NCBI GenBank assembly: GCA_020744225.1
Contig: JAGMWG010000014.1
Coordinates: 124,001 to 188,000 of the forward strand
DNA length: 64,000 bases
Origin: Paraphoma chrysanthemicola
Lineage: Eukaryota; Ascomycota; Dothideomycetes; Pleosporales; Phaeosphaeriaceae
Direction: 5' to 3'
Shown: positions 9,960 through 20,771 of the stretch, one piece after another
Position numbering within the stretch: position 1 is the first letter of the stretch
Layout: every line of letters starts with the position of its first letter
The notes under the pieces: model-generated
The model's database searches: none
Told to the model about the DNA's origin: nothing
What the model saw: the letters and a program-made list of their open reading frames with translations, nothing else
Program-made: the position numbers and the translations under genes

Positions 9960-11996
9960 GACAGGATCAAGAGGAAAATTCTGAGCAGATTTCTTGGACA
10001 CTATATGTGCTTCCTTGGAGGGGCGGTGGTGTATATGAAATGAATGGAATATATAAGTCCATGATTGATATCGCATGTCCCGTTTTTGAGCTGTGATTCT
10101 TTGCACTGACGAGACGAATAAGTCGCCAGGCGTCTAAGCAGCACTTAGGTACTTTCCCGTCTACCATTCACGCCTACTCAACAAGGCCAGGAGAACAATA
10201 ACAACGAGCTTCCGAAACCCGGCTTAAGGCATACAAGGCACGCAAGGCGTTCCTTACTTACACACGGCAAAAATATTTCGAAAAACTCGGTTCCCGACTG
10301 TTGAGCATGTAGTCAGGAACATTTAGGCAGACAGTGTAGTCAGCCTAACTCCGCCCCGCTCCGCCCGCCAGGTTCGCGCGCCCCGACCGCTGCGTGGGCG
10401 CACCGCCTCCGCCTCCACCTCCGCATCTAGCTCGATTAATTAACATTCACTGCCACACCACCCCAACACAGTCTAGTCCGATATCGAGTCTGCGGGACGG
10501 CACTCTGGTCCTTGGGGTCGTGGTTTTCCGGTCGGTTTAGGTCGCGCTGCGTGGGTAGGAGGAAGGGTGGAGGACTAGGGCGCTTTGAGTAGGTGGGGAG
10601 TGGTGGTGAGCTGGTGGGGAATAGTAGGACTTGTGAGGGCTTGGTGGATGTGGCTGTGGTGTGAGAAGGACAGAAGGAGAGGGAATTTTAAGGGATGTCA
10701 GATGGCGAAGAGGTCTGTATGAAGATATATAGAGACATGAGATTAGAGATCGAAATGAAAATAGAAACCGAAACCGAACTTTTAAAAAGGGATATTTGCA
10801 GGAAAGGGGAAGTACTTGGATATGAACTAAAATCCATAATCTTATCGCGTAAGTAAGCTGATGTTGTGTTACGGAGTATATGCACGGGGGGTAAGAAGGC
10901 AGGAGGAAGTGGTAGTTACATGAAGTGTGTACGTATATATAGCTCTGGCACTATACACTTTGCATACTGTGTGCTGCAGCTTATTTGGGCGCTTGTTGGA
11001 ATTCATTCGTAGTATCGAGAGTGTATGCAACTCCTTATACATGCAGAAACCCTCTATATCAAGACGACAGTTGAGTTCTAATATCCAGCTCGTCAGCTGT
11101 GCGATAGGAATTGATTAAGCGTATGCACAAGAGGAGAAGATGATGTGATCACGAGCATGACATTGCGCTTAAGCGTACTACGTGCGTACAACTCAAGAAA
11201 AAGTGTCTTTATGAATGCAAGGGTGTTATATTGTTTCTCGCAGAGTCAATTCCTCTTCAGAGTAAACCGACTGCTACTGGCGACCGTGACTAAACTAGAC
11301 TATCCTATCTCGCAAAACGTGTCCGAAGAGACTCAGTTTCATAAAGTCGTATCTACTAGAAGTAGGTATATAAAATGAAAGTTGTGGGCATCGCACAGCG
11401 AGCGATGATGCGAGCCGAATGCGCAAAACTACAACATGTACTACAAAGTGAGAGATTGTCGCCGAAGCGAAGCGATACGATACGACGCGTTACGATGCGA
11501 TGCTTGAGTCATTTGACTCGCTCAAGCAATGAGACTGATACGGGAAAAGCGCCACCTACTTTTCACAAAACGAATGAATGACTATGCCACCGTGAAACGA
11601 GGGTGAGATAGGAAAAAACTTGATTTGGAAACAATATACATGTCGCAGCACAAGTCGAGAGACTTGCCTGAGCAGTAAGAAAAGGACAAGGAAATATGAA
11701 AGTGAGCCTAACCTCAACGCCGCAGCCCTTGCGACGTTGATCCCGGACATGCCAGGGACCCAACCGTAAACGCCGTGTTCGAATGCCGTTGAACGCCAGA
11801 AAATGTGCAGATCCAGGTATTGGGTATCCTGCTGTAACCGATGTATGTGTTGTGTTTGTGTTGTGTTTGAATGTGTGCTACAGTGTTTCATGTATAGACG
11901 ACAGCTGATGGAAATCAGCTACGTTACTCGCCGTTGGCAAATGTGCGGGTATTGAAAGTCCAGAACGCCACAACTCCATGTAATGCTAGAAGCAGA
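9960..11996. other. 2 kb gene-free stretch between converging genes
   Basis: No credible coding frame is seen. Bases 10340-10440 are C-rich (CCGCCTCCGCCTCC-like). Bases 10480-10680 are G-rich on the plus strand. Bases 10690-11380 are A+T-richer. At 11502-11527 there is a nested palindrome with two TGACTC half-sites, reported as a finding. Confidence 0.4.
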
Positions 11997-13766
11997 CTAG
12001 TAGACATAGGTCGCTGTGCGGCCCAAGGTAGGCTTGGTAGCATAGTCGCCACGGTCATTCTCTCTTGAGCGTGGCGCAAATCGGACATCCTCAACGCCGT
12101 AGCGCGGCGCATAGTTGACTTTGCTTGGGCTGAAGCTGTTCTGGCGTGCCGCATGGGGGCGAGATGAGTAGCTGCCTCCGACCTCGCCATAAAGAGGTCT
12201 GGATGAGCGGCCGCGCTCTTCACGCACTGGCGATACATTGCGCGACGAGGTCGATCGGCCCATTGGTGGAGGAGGGACAGCAGTCTTGATATTTGCTTCC
12301 GATGGGCGATTGGCGCCAATTGGGGGGCGAGAGAGTGGCGACGGAGAGCGGTGGCGTTGTCGCTCTGGTTCGCGAAGAACAGTGCGATGGCCGCTTGTTG
12401 GGACGTCGACGCCACCGTTGGCCGTGGGGTAGTGGTAGTACTTCTTGTTGGAAGGGGGCTGTGCTGCAGGGACGGATGGATAACCGCGCTCCGGACTGCT
12501 GTGCTCGGGAGTCATCGTTTCGCGGAGCGGAGTTGGACGCGGGACGCCAGCCGGCTTGCTGCGGGAGGATGAATGCGGAACCGACGGCATCGTCTGCGAG
12601 CGGTGGAATGATGGGGGTGGCGAAGTCGAAGTGCGGTGGTCACGGGACTCGCTGGTGGTGTAGGCTCGTTGCGGCATGGCTCGCGGGATCTCAATGTTGG
12701 CAGGCGACGAGTTGTATGGCTTAAGCGTGGGAGGGCGACGAGAAGTCTCCTCGGAAGGCCAGTCGACAGTCTCGGGGATGCCGCGTTCCCTTTCACGTCC
12801 AGAAGAGGCAGACGGCCGTTCCTTTGATGGTCGTGGAGCAGCAGATGACCGGCGGACAGCCTCTGGTCGTGATTCCTTGCGTGAGGAGCGGCTGGTCTCG
12901 CCGTAGTAGTCTCGCGACGATGTCCTCACTGGGGACGGTCGCTCAGCTCCGGCTGATGCGCGGGTCTTGTTGATGTAGCGAAGCACATCTTCTTCTTGCT
13001 TACTGCGCGTAGCACTGCTGCTGCTGGTGTATCGCGGCTCCTCGTAGGAGCGTCGTTCTTCGGCCTTGCGGCGCGCATCAGCAGCTTGTCGCTTCGCCTC
13101 CTCTTCGTGGCTGCGCCTCTTGTAGTCGGCCTCGTAGCGCGCCTTCTCGTCTGCAGATGATTCGCTCTCGACAGACACGAACCTGCGTTCACGGCGCTCC
13201 TCCTTGTCACGCGCCTTGTTGCGTTCAGAGCGAGTGCGCTCCGTTGTTGCTTTGGCAGCGCGCGATGACTCCTTCTCGGTGCGTGGAGATGCGCCTGGTT
13301 TGGGATATGCGTCATAGGTGTCATACTTGCTGCGCGTGCTGCCACGTGCGCGGTCGCGATCGCGATCATCATGATACTTGTCGTCGTCGTAGGCAGCGGC
13401 AGTCGCAGACGGCCTGCGCTCCTCGGTAGCGTAGCGCGTCGCACCGCCTGATGGGCGCGACTCGAAGCGCGTCGACTTCTCGCGACTTGATGTGGTGGCT
13501 CCCCGGGCTGCTTTCTCTCTCCGCAGCGCCTCGAGGGTCAGGTTTGCTTCGTAGATGGCCTTCTTCTCCTCGTCGCTGAGCGTCTCGTAGGCAGCCTGGA
13601 TCTTGTGGAATTCCTCCTGCTTCTCCTGGCGCAGCACGGGGTCTGCGATCTTGTCGGGGTGGCACTTCAGGGCCAATGTGCGGTAGGCCTTCTTGATGGT
13701 GATGGCATCGGCGCCCTTTTCGACGCCCAGCGCCTTGTAGTAGTCAGGTAACGGTTCCGAGGCCAT
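11997..13766 (-). CDS. J-domain (DnaJ/Hsp40) protein with long Arg/Ser-rich tail
   Basis: The 589-residue single-exon protein is a likely co-chaperone that stimulates Hsp70 ATPase activity. Residues 6-75 are a J domain: DYYKALGV at the start, the essential HPD at 36-38 (CHPDK), and helix IV FHKIQAAYETLSDEEKK. The usual Gly/Phe region and zinc-finger domain are absent, so it is a class C (type III) J protein. Residues 90-260 are rich in Arg, Glu, Lys and Ser and likely partly coiled or charged-helical (for example KRRSHEEEAKRQAADARRKA). The rest is a Pro/Ser/Arg-rich disordered tail with many SP sites. The charged middle recalls J proteins linked to RNA or splicing, but that is a guess. The ATG at 13766 is immediately followed by the J domain, so the start is firm. 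Confidence 0.9.
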   Translation of the reverse strand: MASEPLPDYYKALGVEKGADAITIKKAYRTLALKCHPDKIADPVLRQEKQEEFHKIQAAYETLSDEEKKAIYEANLTLEALRREKAARGATTSSREKSTRFESRPSGGATRYATEERRPSATAAAYDDDKYHDDRDRDRARGSTRSKYDTYDAYPKPGASPRTEKESSRAAKATTERTRSERNKARDKEERRERRFVSVESESSADEKARYEADYKRRSHEEEAKRQAADARRKAEERRSYEEPRYTSSSSATRSKQEEDVLRYINKTRASAGAERPSPVRTSSRDYYGETSRSSRKESRPEAVRRSSAAPRPSKERPSASSGRERERGIPETVDWPSEETSRRPPTLKPYNSSPANIEIPRAMPQRAYTTSESRDHRTSTSPPPSFHRSQTMPSVPHSSSRSKPAGVPRPTPLRETMTPEHSSPERGYPSVPAAQPPSNKKYYHYPTANGGVDVPTSGHRTVLREPERQRHRSPSPLSRPPIGANRPSEANIKTAVPPPPMGRSTSSRNVSPVREERGRSSRPLYGEVGGSYSSRPHAARQNSFSPSKVNYAPRYGVEDVRFAPRSRENDRGDYATKPTLGRTATYVY

Positions 13767-15467
13767 GGTTGAGGTGTGGGGAAGTGGTGCGATGCGGAAA
13801 GGGAATGGTGGAAGGTTTTATAGTGCGGTGTCGTGGATGTGAGTCGAACTTGTTAGACACATGTGCTCGTTGATCAATTGCAAGCGAGCAGTGGCGGGTG
13901 TACGCGGCTGAGGCTGTACCTGCTAGCGGACTATAGAGCTATATGTTGAAGCGATGGACGAACAGCGGAGATTCGGCGCCGGCGCTATAAGGAGAGTGCG
14001 CAGTGGGTGGTGTGTCGTGGTTTGCTGAGTCTCCTGTCCCAGTGAGGTGACGAAGGTTGGGCCCGTGCTGACTATGCCGGGAACGGATCGAAAGAAAACC
14101 GGATCGAAGGTCGTGGCAACAACAAGAATTTGCACGGGGAAGAATGAGTTCTTACAAACACTGCTCTGGTGATTGCTGCAGCGCGATAATCGAGGCTGTG
14201 TATTATCCAGACAATGCTTTATTCGATTTAGCTGTAGTTGGGCGGCCGTCGTGGTTGCCGAAGCAGCGGGCAAGAGGCGGTCTGGGGCTGCGACGTCACT
14301 GGACGGACTGCCAATGTCGACGGCGTGAGGGCGTCCGCACCACAAATATACCAGCTTTGGGAATACAGAATCGAAATAGAAGTCGTGCGCTCGAAATAAG
14401 AAGTGTGTACAACCAAAAGTGAGATCAAAGTGCTGCGCGCTGCAGGAGAGTCAGACGGCCATTAAACGGGACCTTCAGGGTTAAGCCAGCTTGCAGGCAC
14501 TCACTGCCCAGGGCTGTCGCGCGATTCACGCTTCATCAGCGCTGCATCATGCAGGCATTTTTACGCAGCACTCAGGGCGGCGCTCGACGCTGAGTAGCAA
14601 CGCCAGTGGACCGCCATGGCGGCCATGTACCGGATGCCATCTGAGCCACTTTCACATCGCGTTGTGCACTGCATGGCATCGTCGGCTTGGGCGCGTAGAA
14701 ACACCAGCCCAATCACATAGCCCGCGTCCCTCCTCGACGAAACCCCCCATGTGCACGCTTCACGGAATGATAGGCACGCTGCGACACAAGCGGCATGCTC
14801 CAGATTCCCAAAGAAGCCCTGCCCACGGGATCCATGGCACGATGTGACCACCCGTGCTACCCAATCGCATAATCCTCACCAACCCCACCAAGCATATATT
14901 GTCGCTGCATGACCAATGTGCTCTCGGAATGCGACGAGAAATGAAGCACCGCAGCGTGAATCGTCGAGAACGCTCTCGCTGCTGCTAGAATGGCGCGGAA
15001 TCCGAGACACTCGCACAACTGTATCGCCCACTCCAGACGATGCCCGAGTCACGAGTGCCTCTCGGTCCGCCTGCCTCCCCAGACGGTAGCGATGTGCAAG
15101 GCCCTGACACCCCGTAGTCTAGCAAGGATGCCCCTCACTCAACACCGGAAGGCCCAAGCGACAGCGATGGCGACGGCGGCTGCATCGCGAAGACCAGGCA
15201 GACATATTATGGCGTGGAGGGCCGTCCCGAGTTAGACAGCGAGGTTCCTCTCGTGACTGGCCGATAACGATAGGCTTATGCGGGGGAAGTGGGGCTACGC
15301 CGCCAATAGGAAAGATTCAGGGCGTGATCCGGCGTATGGAGAGACGAGACGTGGTCAGCGAGGACTCGAGCAAGCAGAGGGTGGATTCATGGGCTATGTG
15401 GGATGTTTGTCAAGAGATCTAGGCGTGAGAGCGACATGGCAAAGATGAAGGATGACGGCGTAGTGTG
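13767..15467. other. 1.7 kb gene-free stretch
   Basis: This is the promoter side of the J-protein gene followed by sequence with only short frames (the longest about 140 codons, without domain or leader). Nothing recognised. Confidence 0.4.
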
Positions 15468-16779
15468 TCATTGTACATGGTGTGCGCTGGAAAACTCCCA
15501 CACTGGCAGCTCAACGTCGACGACAATGGGCTTGTTGAATGTCATCGGTCCAGTGTTGCGAGGCCCCAAGAATGCAGCGTTGATCATGGCAGTCTCGTGT
15601 CTGTCACGCATCGCTTTGCTCTGCACAGCGTCCGCGTCAACCTCGCTGCGCCCGATATCGCTGTTTCTCCACTCGACTGCACCACCAGCTTTCCTGGTCC
15701 ACGTTTCCGCCTCACTCCCGCGGAGGGCAACGTCCTCAAGGCTCGACGTTGAGATAGCCTCGATCTTACCAGGCTGAGGTCCTCCACTGCCAGGCACAGC
15801 ATCAGGCTGGCCCCAAAAGAGGTCTCTCAGCGAGTCAGGAACGACGTGACGTGTCAAGCGTCCGGTGTTGTCGATGGGATGCCCTGACTTTGAAGTGAGA
15901 TCCACGATCGAGATCTTGTTGTTCCCTCTGCCTGGATCCGTCCAAACCTCCTTCGCCTCCACAAGGCTGTGAGGTGCAGATGAAGGACTGCGTTCTTCAA
16001 AAGGTCCTTCAAGGCTGCCACCATCCCTAGTTTGAGTCCTCCATCTCACCCTCTCCACTCCTCTCCCACTATGAATATGCCCACAAACACTCATCAATGG
16101 CCTCAACTCCTCCAGCTTTCTCCCCAGCATCTCACACCCTGTCCTGCCCGCTCCGTCCTTTCCCCTTGAATCCACAAATCCATATGCAGGCGTATGCGTA
16201 ACCACTACATCTACATCCATCCCAATCCCTGCCCACGTCTTCTCCGCTTCTTCCTCTCCCCAGTATTGAAATGCCCATCCGCGTCGACCAGGACTGCACG
16301 GACTCCCGAAGACGCGGAGACACGTTCGTGGTCCGGTCGGGGAAGTGAGGTATATAGTCGCAGTTTCACTCTCTAGATATGTGATATGTTTCGACTCGGT
16401 CAAGAGCTTCCTGCATGCAACAGGGTCTTGTGGACTAGGCCATTTCCACTTATTCTCGTTGGAGTAGAAGAAGGGTACATCGAGTGTTGTGTCGTGGTTA
16501 CCTGGTTAGATTCAGCTCCTTTTCTTTCCATCTTTATAGCCATGCTGGAAGGGCAGGTGAGAGAGATGGCATACCAGCAACTACAATCACGGCCTCAAAG
16601 TCCTGTCTCTCGAGCCATGCTACTGTTTTCTTGAGCTCGGAGTAACTTCCTTGGTTTGTCAAGTCACCCGCGTGAATCAGGACATCACCTTTGGGAAGTT
16701 TCGGGGTCTGGTTATGTGTGTCGGATATGCATACTATGCGCGTTTTGCGGCGCGTTAACGATGAAATGGAAGTAGACAT
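15468..16779 (-). CDS. Calcineurin-like metallophosphoesterase, two exons
   Basis: Exons 16779-16575 and 16501-15468 join to 412 residues; the intron (GTATGC ... CTAACCAG) splits a Gly codon. All the metal-binding signatures of the calcineurin-like superfamily are in order: SDTHNQ (Asp20, His22), HAGDLTNQG (Asp39), GNHDTT created exactly at the splice junction (about 69-74), THTPAYG, and GHIHSG at about residue 208. The family hydrolyses phosphoesters with a two-metal centre; the substrate is not readable. The small fold, with GHIH following a Cys/Gly turn, matches the fungal proteins annotated as Ser/Thr phosphatase-like metallophosphoesterases (the UPF0046/MPPED-like branch). Residues about 215-360 are a polar low-complexity insertion rich in Ser, Gly and Glu. 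That the junction restores the GNHD motif is strong support for the gene model. Confidence 0.9.
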
Positions 16780-18314
16780 GCTGGGTAAGTGAGTGCTCTT
16801 CGTGATGCCATTATCGTATACTCCCTGGAAGTTGTTATCCTACATTGTTGTCGTGAGTCACTCCGACGGCTGGGTTGATGCCTAGCGGTCTCTCGCGATG
16901 CTCAAACTCCACACTACGTCATATCCTCCATCGCAACTTCCCTCACAACACACTCAATCCACATCACAATTCCCAACCCCATCATTCAACACTCTCTCCA
17001 TCCCAAAAACCCCTCATCCCTGCCCTGACGCTTGTACCTGTCCATCACAAAACCGTCGCCGCACCTCGGCACGGCGCGACACGTATTGCTCGCAGCCATC
17101 GCGCCACCCAAATTCGCCACCGCCACACACAAGCGAGAAGCTGATCCAGGAACGCGCATCGCCGCTGATGATCACCTCGTAGCGAGAAAAGACTGTGTTT
17201 CGTCTCTGCGTCGAATAAGGTAATTCTCGGGATGATTTCCGCATTGCTGTAAGACGTGCAGAATGTGTAAAGGTTATGCTTTTGCACGTGTGCGGCTTTA
17301 AACTAGTCCCGGGGTTGTGTACGCTCAACTCCGGCTTACCCATACTCCAACCTCGTACGAAAATTCGCGTGCATTTTTCTTACTCATCTTTGCACATTAA
17401 TGCCTCTACATAGCAAGTTTCTAGAAGATCTTGCGAACGGCGCATTATCTAAATGTAGAATGTGCAGCCGACTTTTGTGTAAGTCAGGCCGGAAGGTGGT
17501 GCTGATGTGGATGTGATCACGACGGCTGAGGCTCTGCTCGGCTATGGCGACGCTTCGGGTGCTGCGCCTGCGGCTGCGAAGATGGGGAGCTGAAGGTGCG
17601 GTGTAGCGCGGTGATGAGTGGGGTATTATGTTGGAGAGCTAGAGTATGGGGAGGAAAGGTGAGAAAGTGAGTAATTGTGGTTATTTTGAGATTGACTTCC
17701 TGCCTTGACGCCTCGATGACACGCTCCTGGAGGCCATCACGTCGTGTGTTTGGCTTCCGTGCATGCTTTGTATGTAGCTGTATGGATTTCAGTTGCTACA
17801 TATAGAGGATGAGTTGAATTTATTGGACTTGAACGTAATTCCGTTGCACTTGCACTTGGTTATTGTGTAGGTTTAGCAGAGAACCATGTTGTCATGCTGG
17901 TAAGACGAGTGCTGTTAATGCGCAAAGCAATATTTAATCACGAATACAGATGCACAGCAGTTCAAATACGACCCATTGCAGCGACTTTTCTGTTTAGGCT
18001 TCTTCATGATGTAGTATTTTGTATTGTTATTTAGTTACCGGAATTTGGAAGCCAAGCGAGGCCGCATTCACGGCCGACTTATTACAACCTTTTCTCCAGT
18101 CCGTGCACATACGACCATTTGAACCTTAGAGCAAGATTTCCAATTACATTTGCCATCTGCTATGTTATTGCGTTGAGGTCGCTTGAGGGCCTGAGATCGA
18201 GTCTATACCATAGGCAGATCGTTCGCTTCAGGGGACCGCGCGTGAGCTCGAACAACTGCTTCGTTATCCTTTGGGTCTGCAGCTAGTTCCCAAGTATCTA
18301 ATCCCTTTCCCCCC
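16780..18314. other. 1.5 kb gene-free stretch
   Basis: Between the starts of the phosphoesterase gene and the 3' end of the F-box gene there are only short frames. Bases 16890-17030 are rich in A and C (CACACTCAATCCACATC-like), possibly an untranslated region. From 17750 to 18180 the sequence is A+T-richer. No gene is recognised. Confidence 0.4.
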
Positions 18315-19965
18315 TCACTCCCTCCAAAACGAATTCCCTAGCCCCGAGAGCGGCCCCGTCCACCCAGCCACCTTCCCCTCTTCCGAAACGTACTCTTCAA
18401 CATCAAACCGTTTGTCCAAGTCTTGCTCTCCGCTCCACAGCTTCTGACTGTGAAAGATGACAGCTTCATCAGGCAAAGTCTCGCCGTACAGAAATGGCGG
18501 GTGGAAACCAGAGAGCTGGCGGGCCTGACGCGAACACACGAGTTTCACAGTGCTCCTTTTGTCGAGCGTCTTGACGAGGCTGAGGAACACATCTCGCAAC
18601 TGTACTATGCGATTAAGATTATTTGCGGTCGTATGGCGGGAAAAGATGTTAGAGACGTCCTTGATGTCGAGACCGCCAGGCTTGGTGTGAAGCCGGAGGT
18701 GCGAGAAGGGGGTTGCGGAAGATATTGCGGATACGAAGGCAGGTAGGTGTTGCCAGGTTTCGTAATCGTATCCGAGACCGGTAAGGCCCAGGGTGCGCAG
18801 ATTTGGTGGCGCGAGCTGTTTGTCGAGCAGGACCTCGGCGAGGTTGGATCGGTGGTCTACGTCGAGAGTGTGGAGACGGTTGAACGGGGACAGACCCGAT
18901 GAGGACTGGTGGAGTGAAGATAAAGCGGAAAATAGACTGGCGTTGAGATGCTCGGGCGAACCACGAGCTGGTCTATTGATTGGTCGGTGCGTGTAGCGCA
19001 GGTATTCAAGAGAGTCGCTGTGTTGTTGGATGGCTGTAATGAAGGCCGGTGCATGAACTTGTTGTGCGTTGAGTCGGTAGAACTCAGTATCGAGGAGCAC
19101 GGTAAACGAGCGAAGAGCTCGTGGACGCGAAAGGACAGCCTGGAAGTCCTCTAGACGCGACGATGGTACCTTGCATCGCTGAAGAATCAAGGTTTCCAGT
19201 GGAGTGCGTGTGGATTGAGACTCAAGGCCAAGTGCCGCGAATGTTTCAGTAGCGCCAGATATATCGATACAGGACAGGTGTAGATGTTTGAGTGTCGGCG
19301 ATAGAAAGACTGGCAGAACTGTTTTGATATTGTAGAACCGGTTGTTGGTACCGTGAGAGTGTAGTGTAACTGCGTTGACATCAGCATGGGACTAGCAGGC
19401 AGATCGCAGCGGGTGCATGGTAAGCTTGGGTAGGTATCATTATCACAGACTTTACCTGGTAGTAAAGGTGCATGAATCTACTCTGTATCCGCTGTGGATG
19501 CAACAACAACTTACAAGACGTCAAACATTCCAACGCTCCCGCCTGCCAAACACCACTTGCCGCGTTCCTTGCAAAGAGATCCATATACCCTACCATAATC
19601 TCGTCCGACCACCAACTCGGCCTCCTTCCCGTATTGATCATTGGTGACTCCACCTTCAAGCTCTTTAACCTCGCAAGCCGGCTAATTAACTCCGGCATCA
19701 GCGCGATGCCATCCCACGAATGCATTGTAGGCGTGACCTCCAGATGCTCAACCGCCCTCATCCGTTCTGGAGGCTGCTCCAGACTCTGCGCTAAGCGTGA
19801 TACAGTCGGCCCATCGTGGATGTATATGTTTTTAAACAGCTGGGCTTCAGCGAAAGGTTGCAGCTTTGAGCATGTTTGGGCGAGGGTGAGAAGCGTGGGG
19901 CGGTCGTCAACCGCTGACGCGATAGCGTCGATTAGTTCATTAGGGAGGGAGAATATGGGGAACAT
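18315..19965 (-). CDS. F-box protein with degenerate leucine-rich region, two exons
   Basis: Exons 19965-19515 and 19369-18315 join to 501 residues. The 145-nt intron (GTAAGT ... ACGCAG) is in phase 1 and restores a continuous reading, LTS-F-TLHSHGTNNR. The N-terminus is a typical fungal F-box: FSLPNELIDAIASAVDD, then LLTLAQTCSKLQPFAEAQLF, residues about 3-45. F-box proteins bind Skp1 and bring substrates to SCF ubiquitin ligases. Downstream, spaced LxxLxL segments (HLEVTP, SLKVES, HLHLSCIDI, TLILQRC, TLGLTGLGY, HLRLHTK) suggest a degenerate leucine-rich solenoid for substrate binding. I chose the Met at 19965 because the F-box begins right after it; the frame stays open upstream without conserved sequence. 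The substrate is unknown. Such genes are numerous and fast evolving in Pezizomycotina. Confidence 0.85.
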
Positions 19966-20771
19966 TATGGATGTGTGAGTAGAGAGGTAATTTGGGATTA
20001 GTTGTAAAGTGCGCGATAGAAAGAAGAGCTCTGGTGTAAGCTTAGCTGTAGGCAACAACGGCTCGCATCCCTGCATTCTCCCGACGAATGGGTGGCCTAA
20101 CCGGAGTGATCTTGCATACGTCTTCGTTTGCAGTGAAACGAACGTGAAAGATTAAAAGCCTCTAGACTGCTACGCTAAGGCTATTATCGTTGCTCAGGCT
20201 TAATTCAGATATCCGTGCCGCACTGAAGTCAAGTAGCAGATGTGATTGTTATTCGTGTAGCCTCACCGGACCTTGAAAATGCAGTAATTAGTGCTTACTG
20301 AAATCGGCCGTACCCCTCACGACACGAAATACACGACTAGTTGACTAAACGACTCTTTGAGTAAGAATGATATTTTGTAGAGCATTGTCGGATTACTCCA
20401 CGACAATAGCGTGCAATCGCTTTTAAAGAGTAGCATCAAACCACCCACTCCGTTGAAACTCTTTAATGTACATTATAGTAGTTTTCATTTTCTCGATTTC
20501 AACATGAACGCATTCTGGTGCATCTGACTATAGATTACGGAAAACACATTCATTGTTCACCTAATTATCTGCCTCTACTCATCTCGTTGCAGTGCGCATT
20601 CAAGCAAAATCCGTTAGTACAAGAGATATGTTCAAGTCAGATTATGCTATGGTTCATAGTAGTATAAACCCGATTTTTACTCGATACCAATCCATCTCAG
20701 AGTTCAACCAGTCTGATTACTCAAACCCAGAACGGCAGGATCAATGTCGAGATGTATCACTCAATCGCCAC
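19966..20771. other. 0.8 kb gene-free stretch, A+T-rich
   Basis: This is the promoter side of the F-box gene (19966-20150) and an A+T-rich run (20200-20750) with only short frames. Nothing recognised. Confidence 0.4.
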
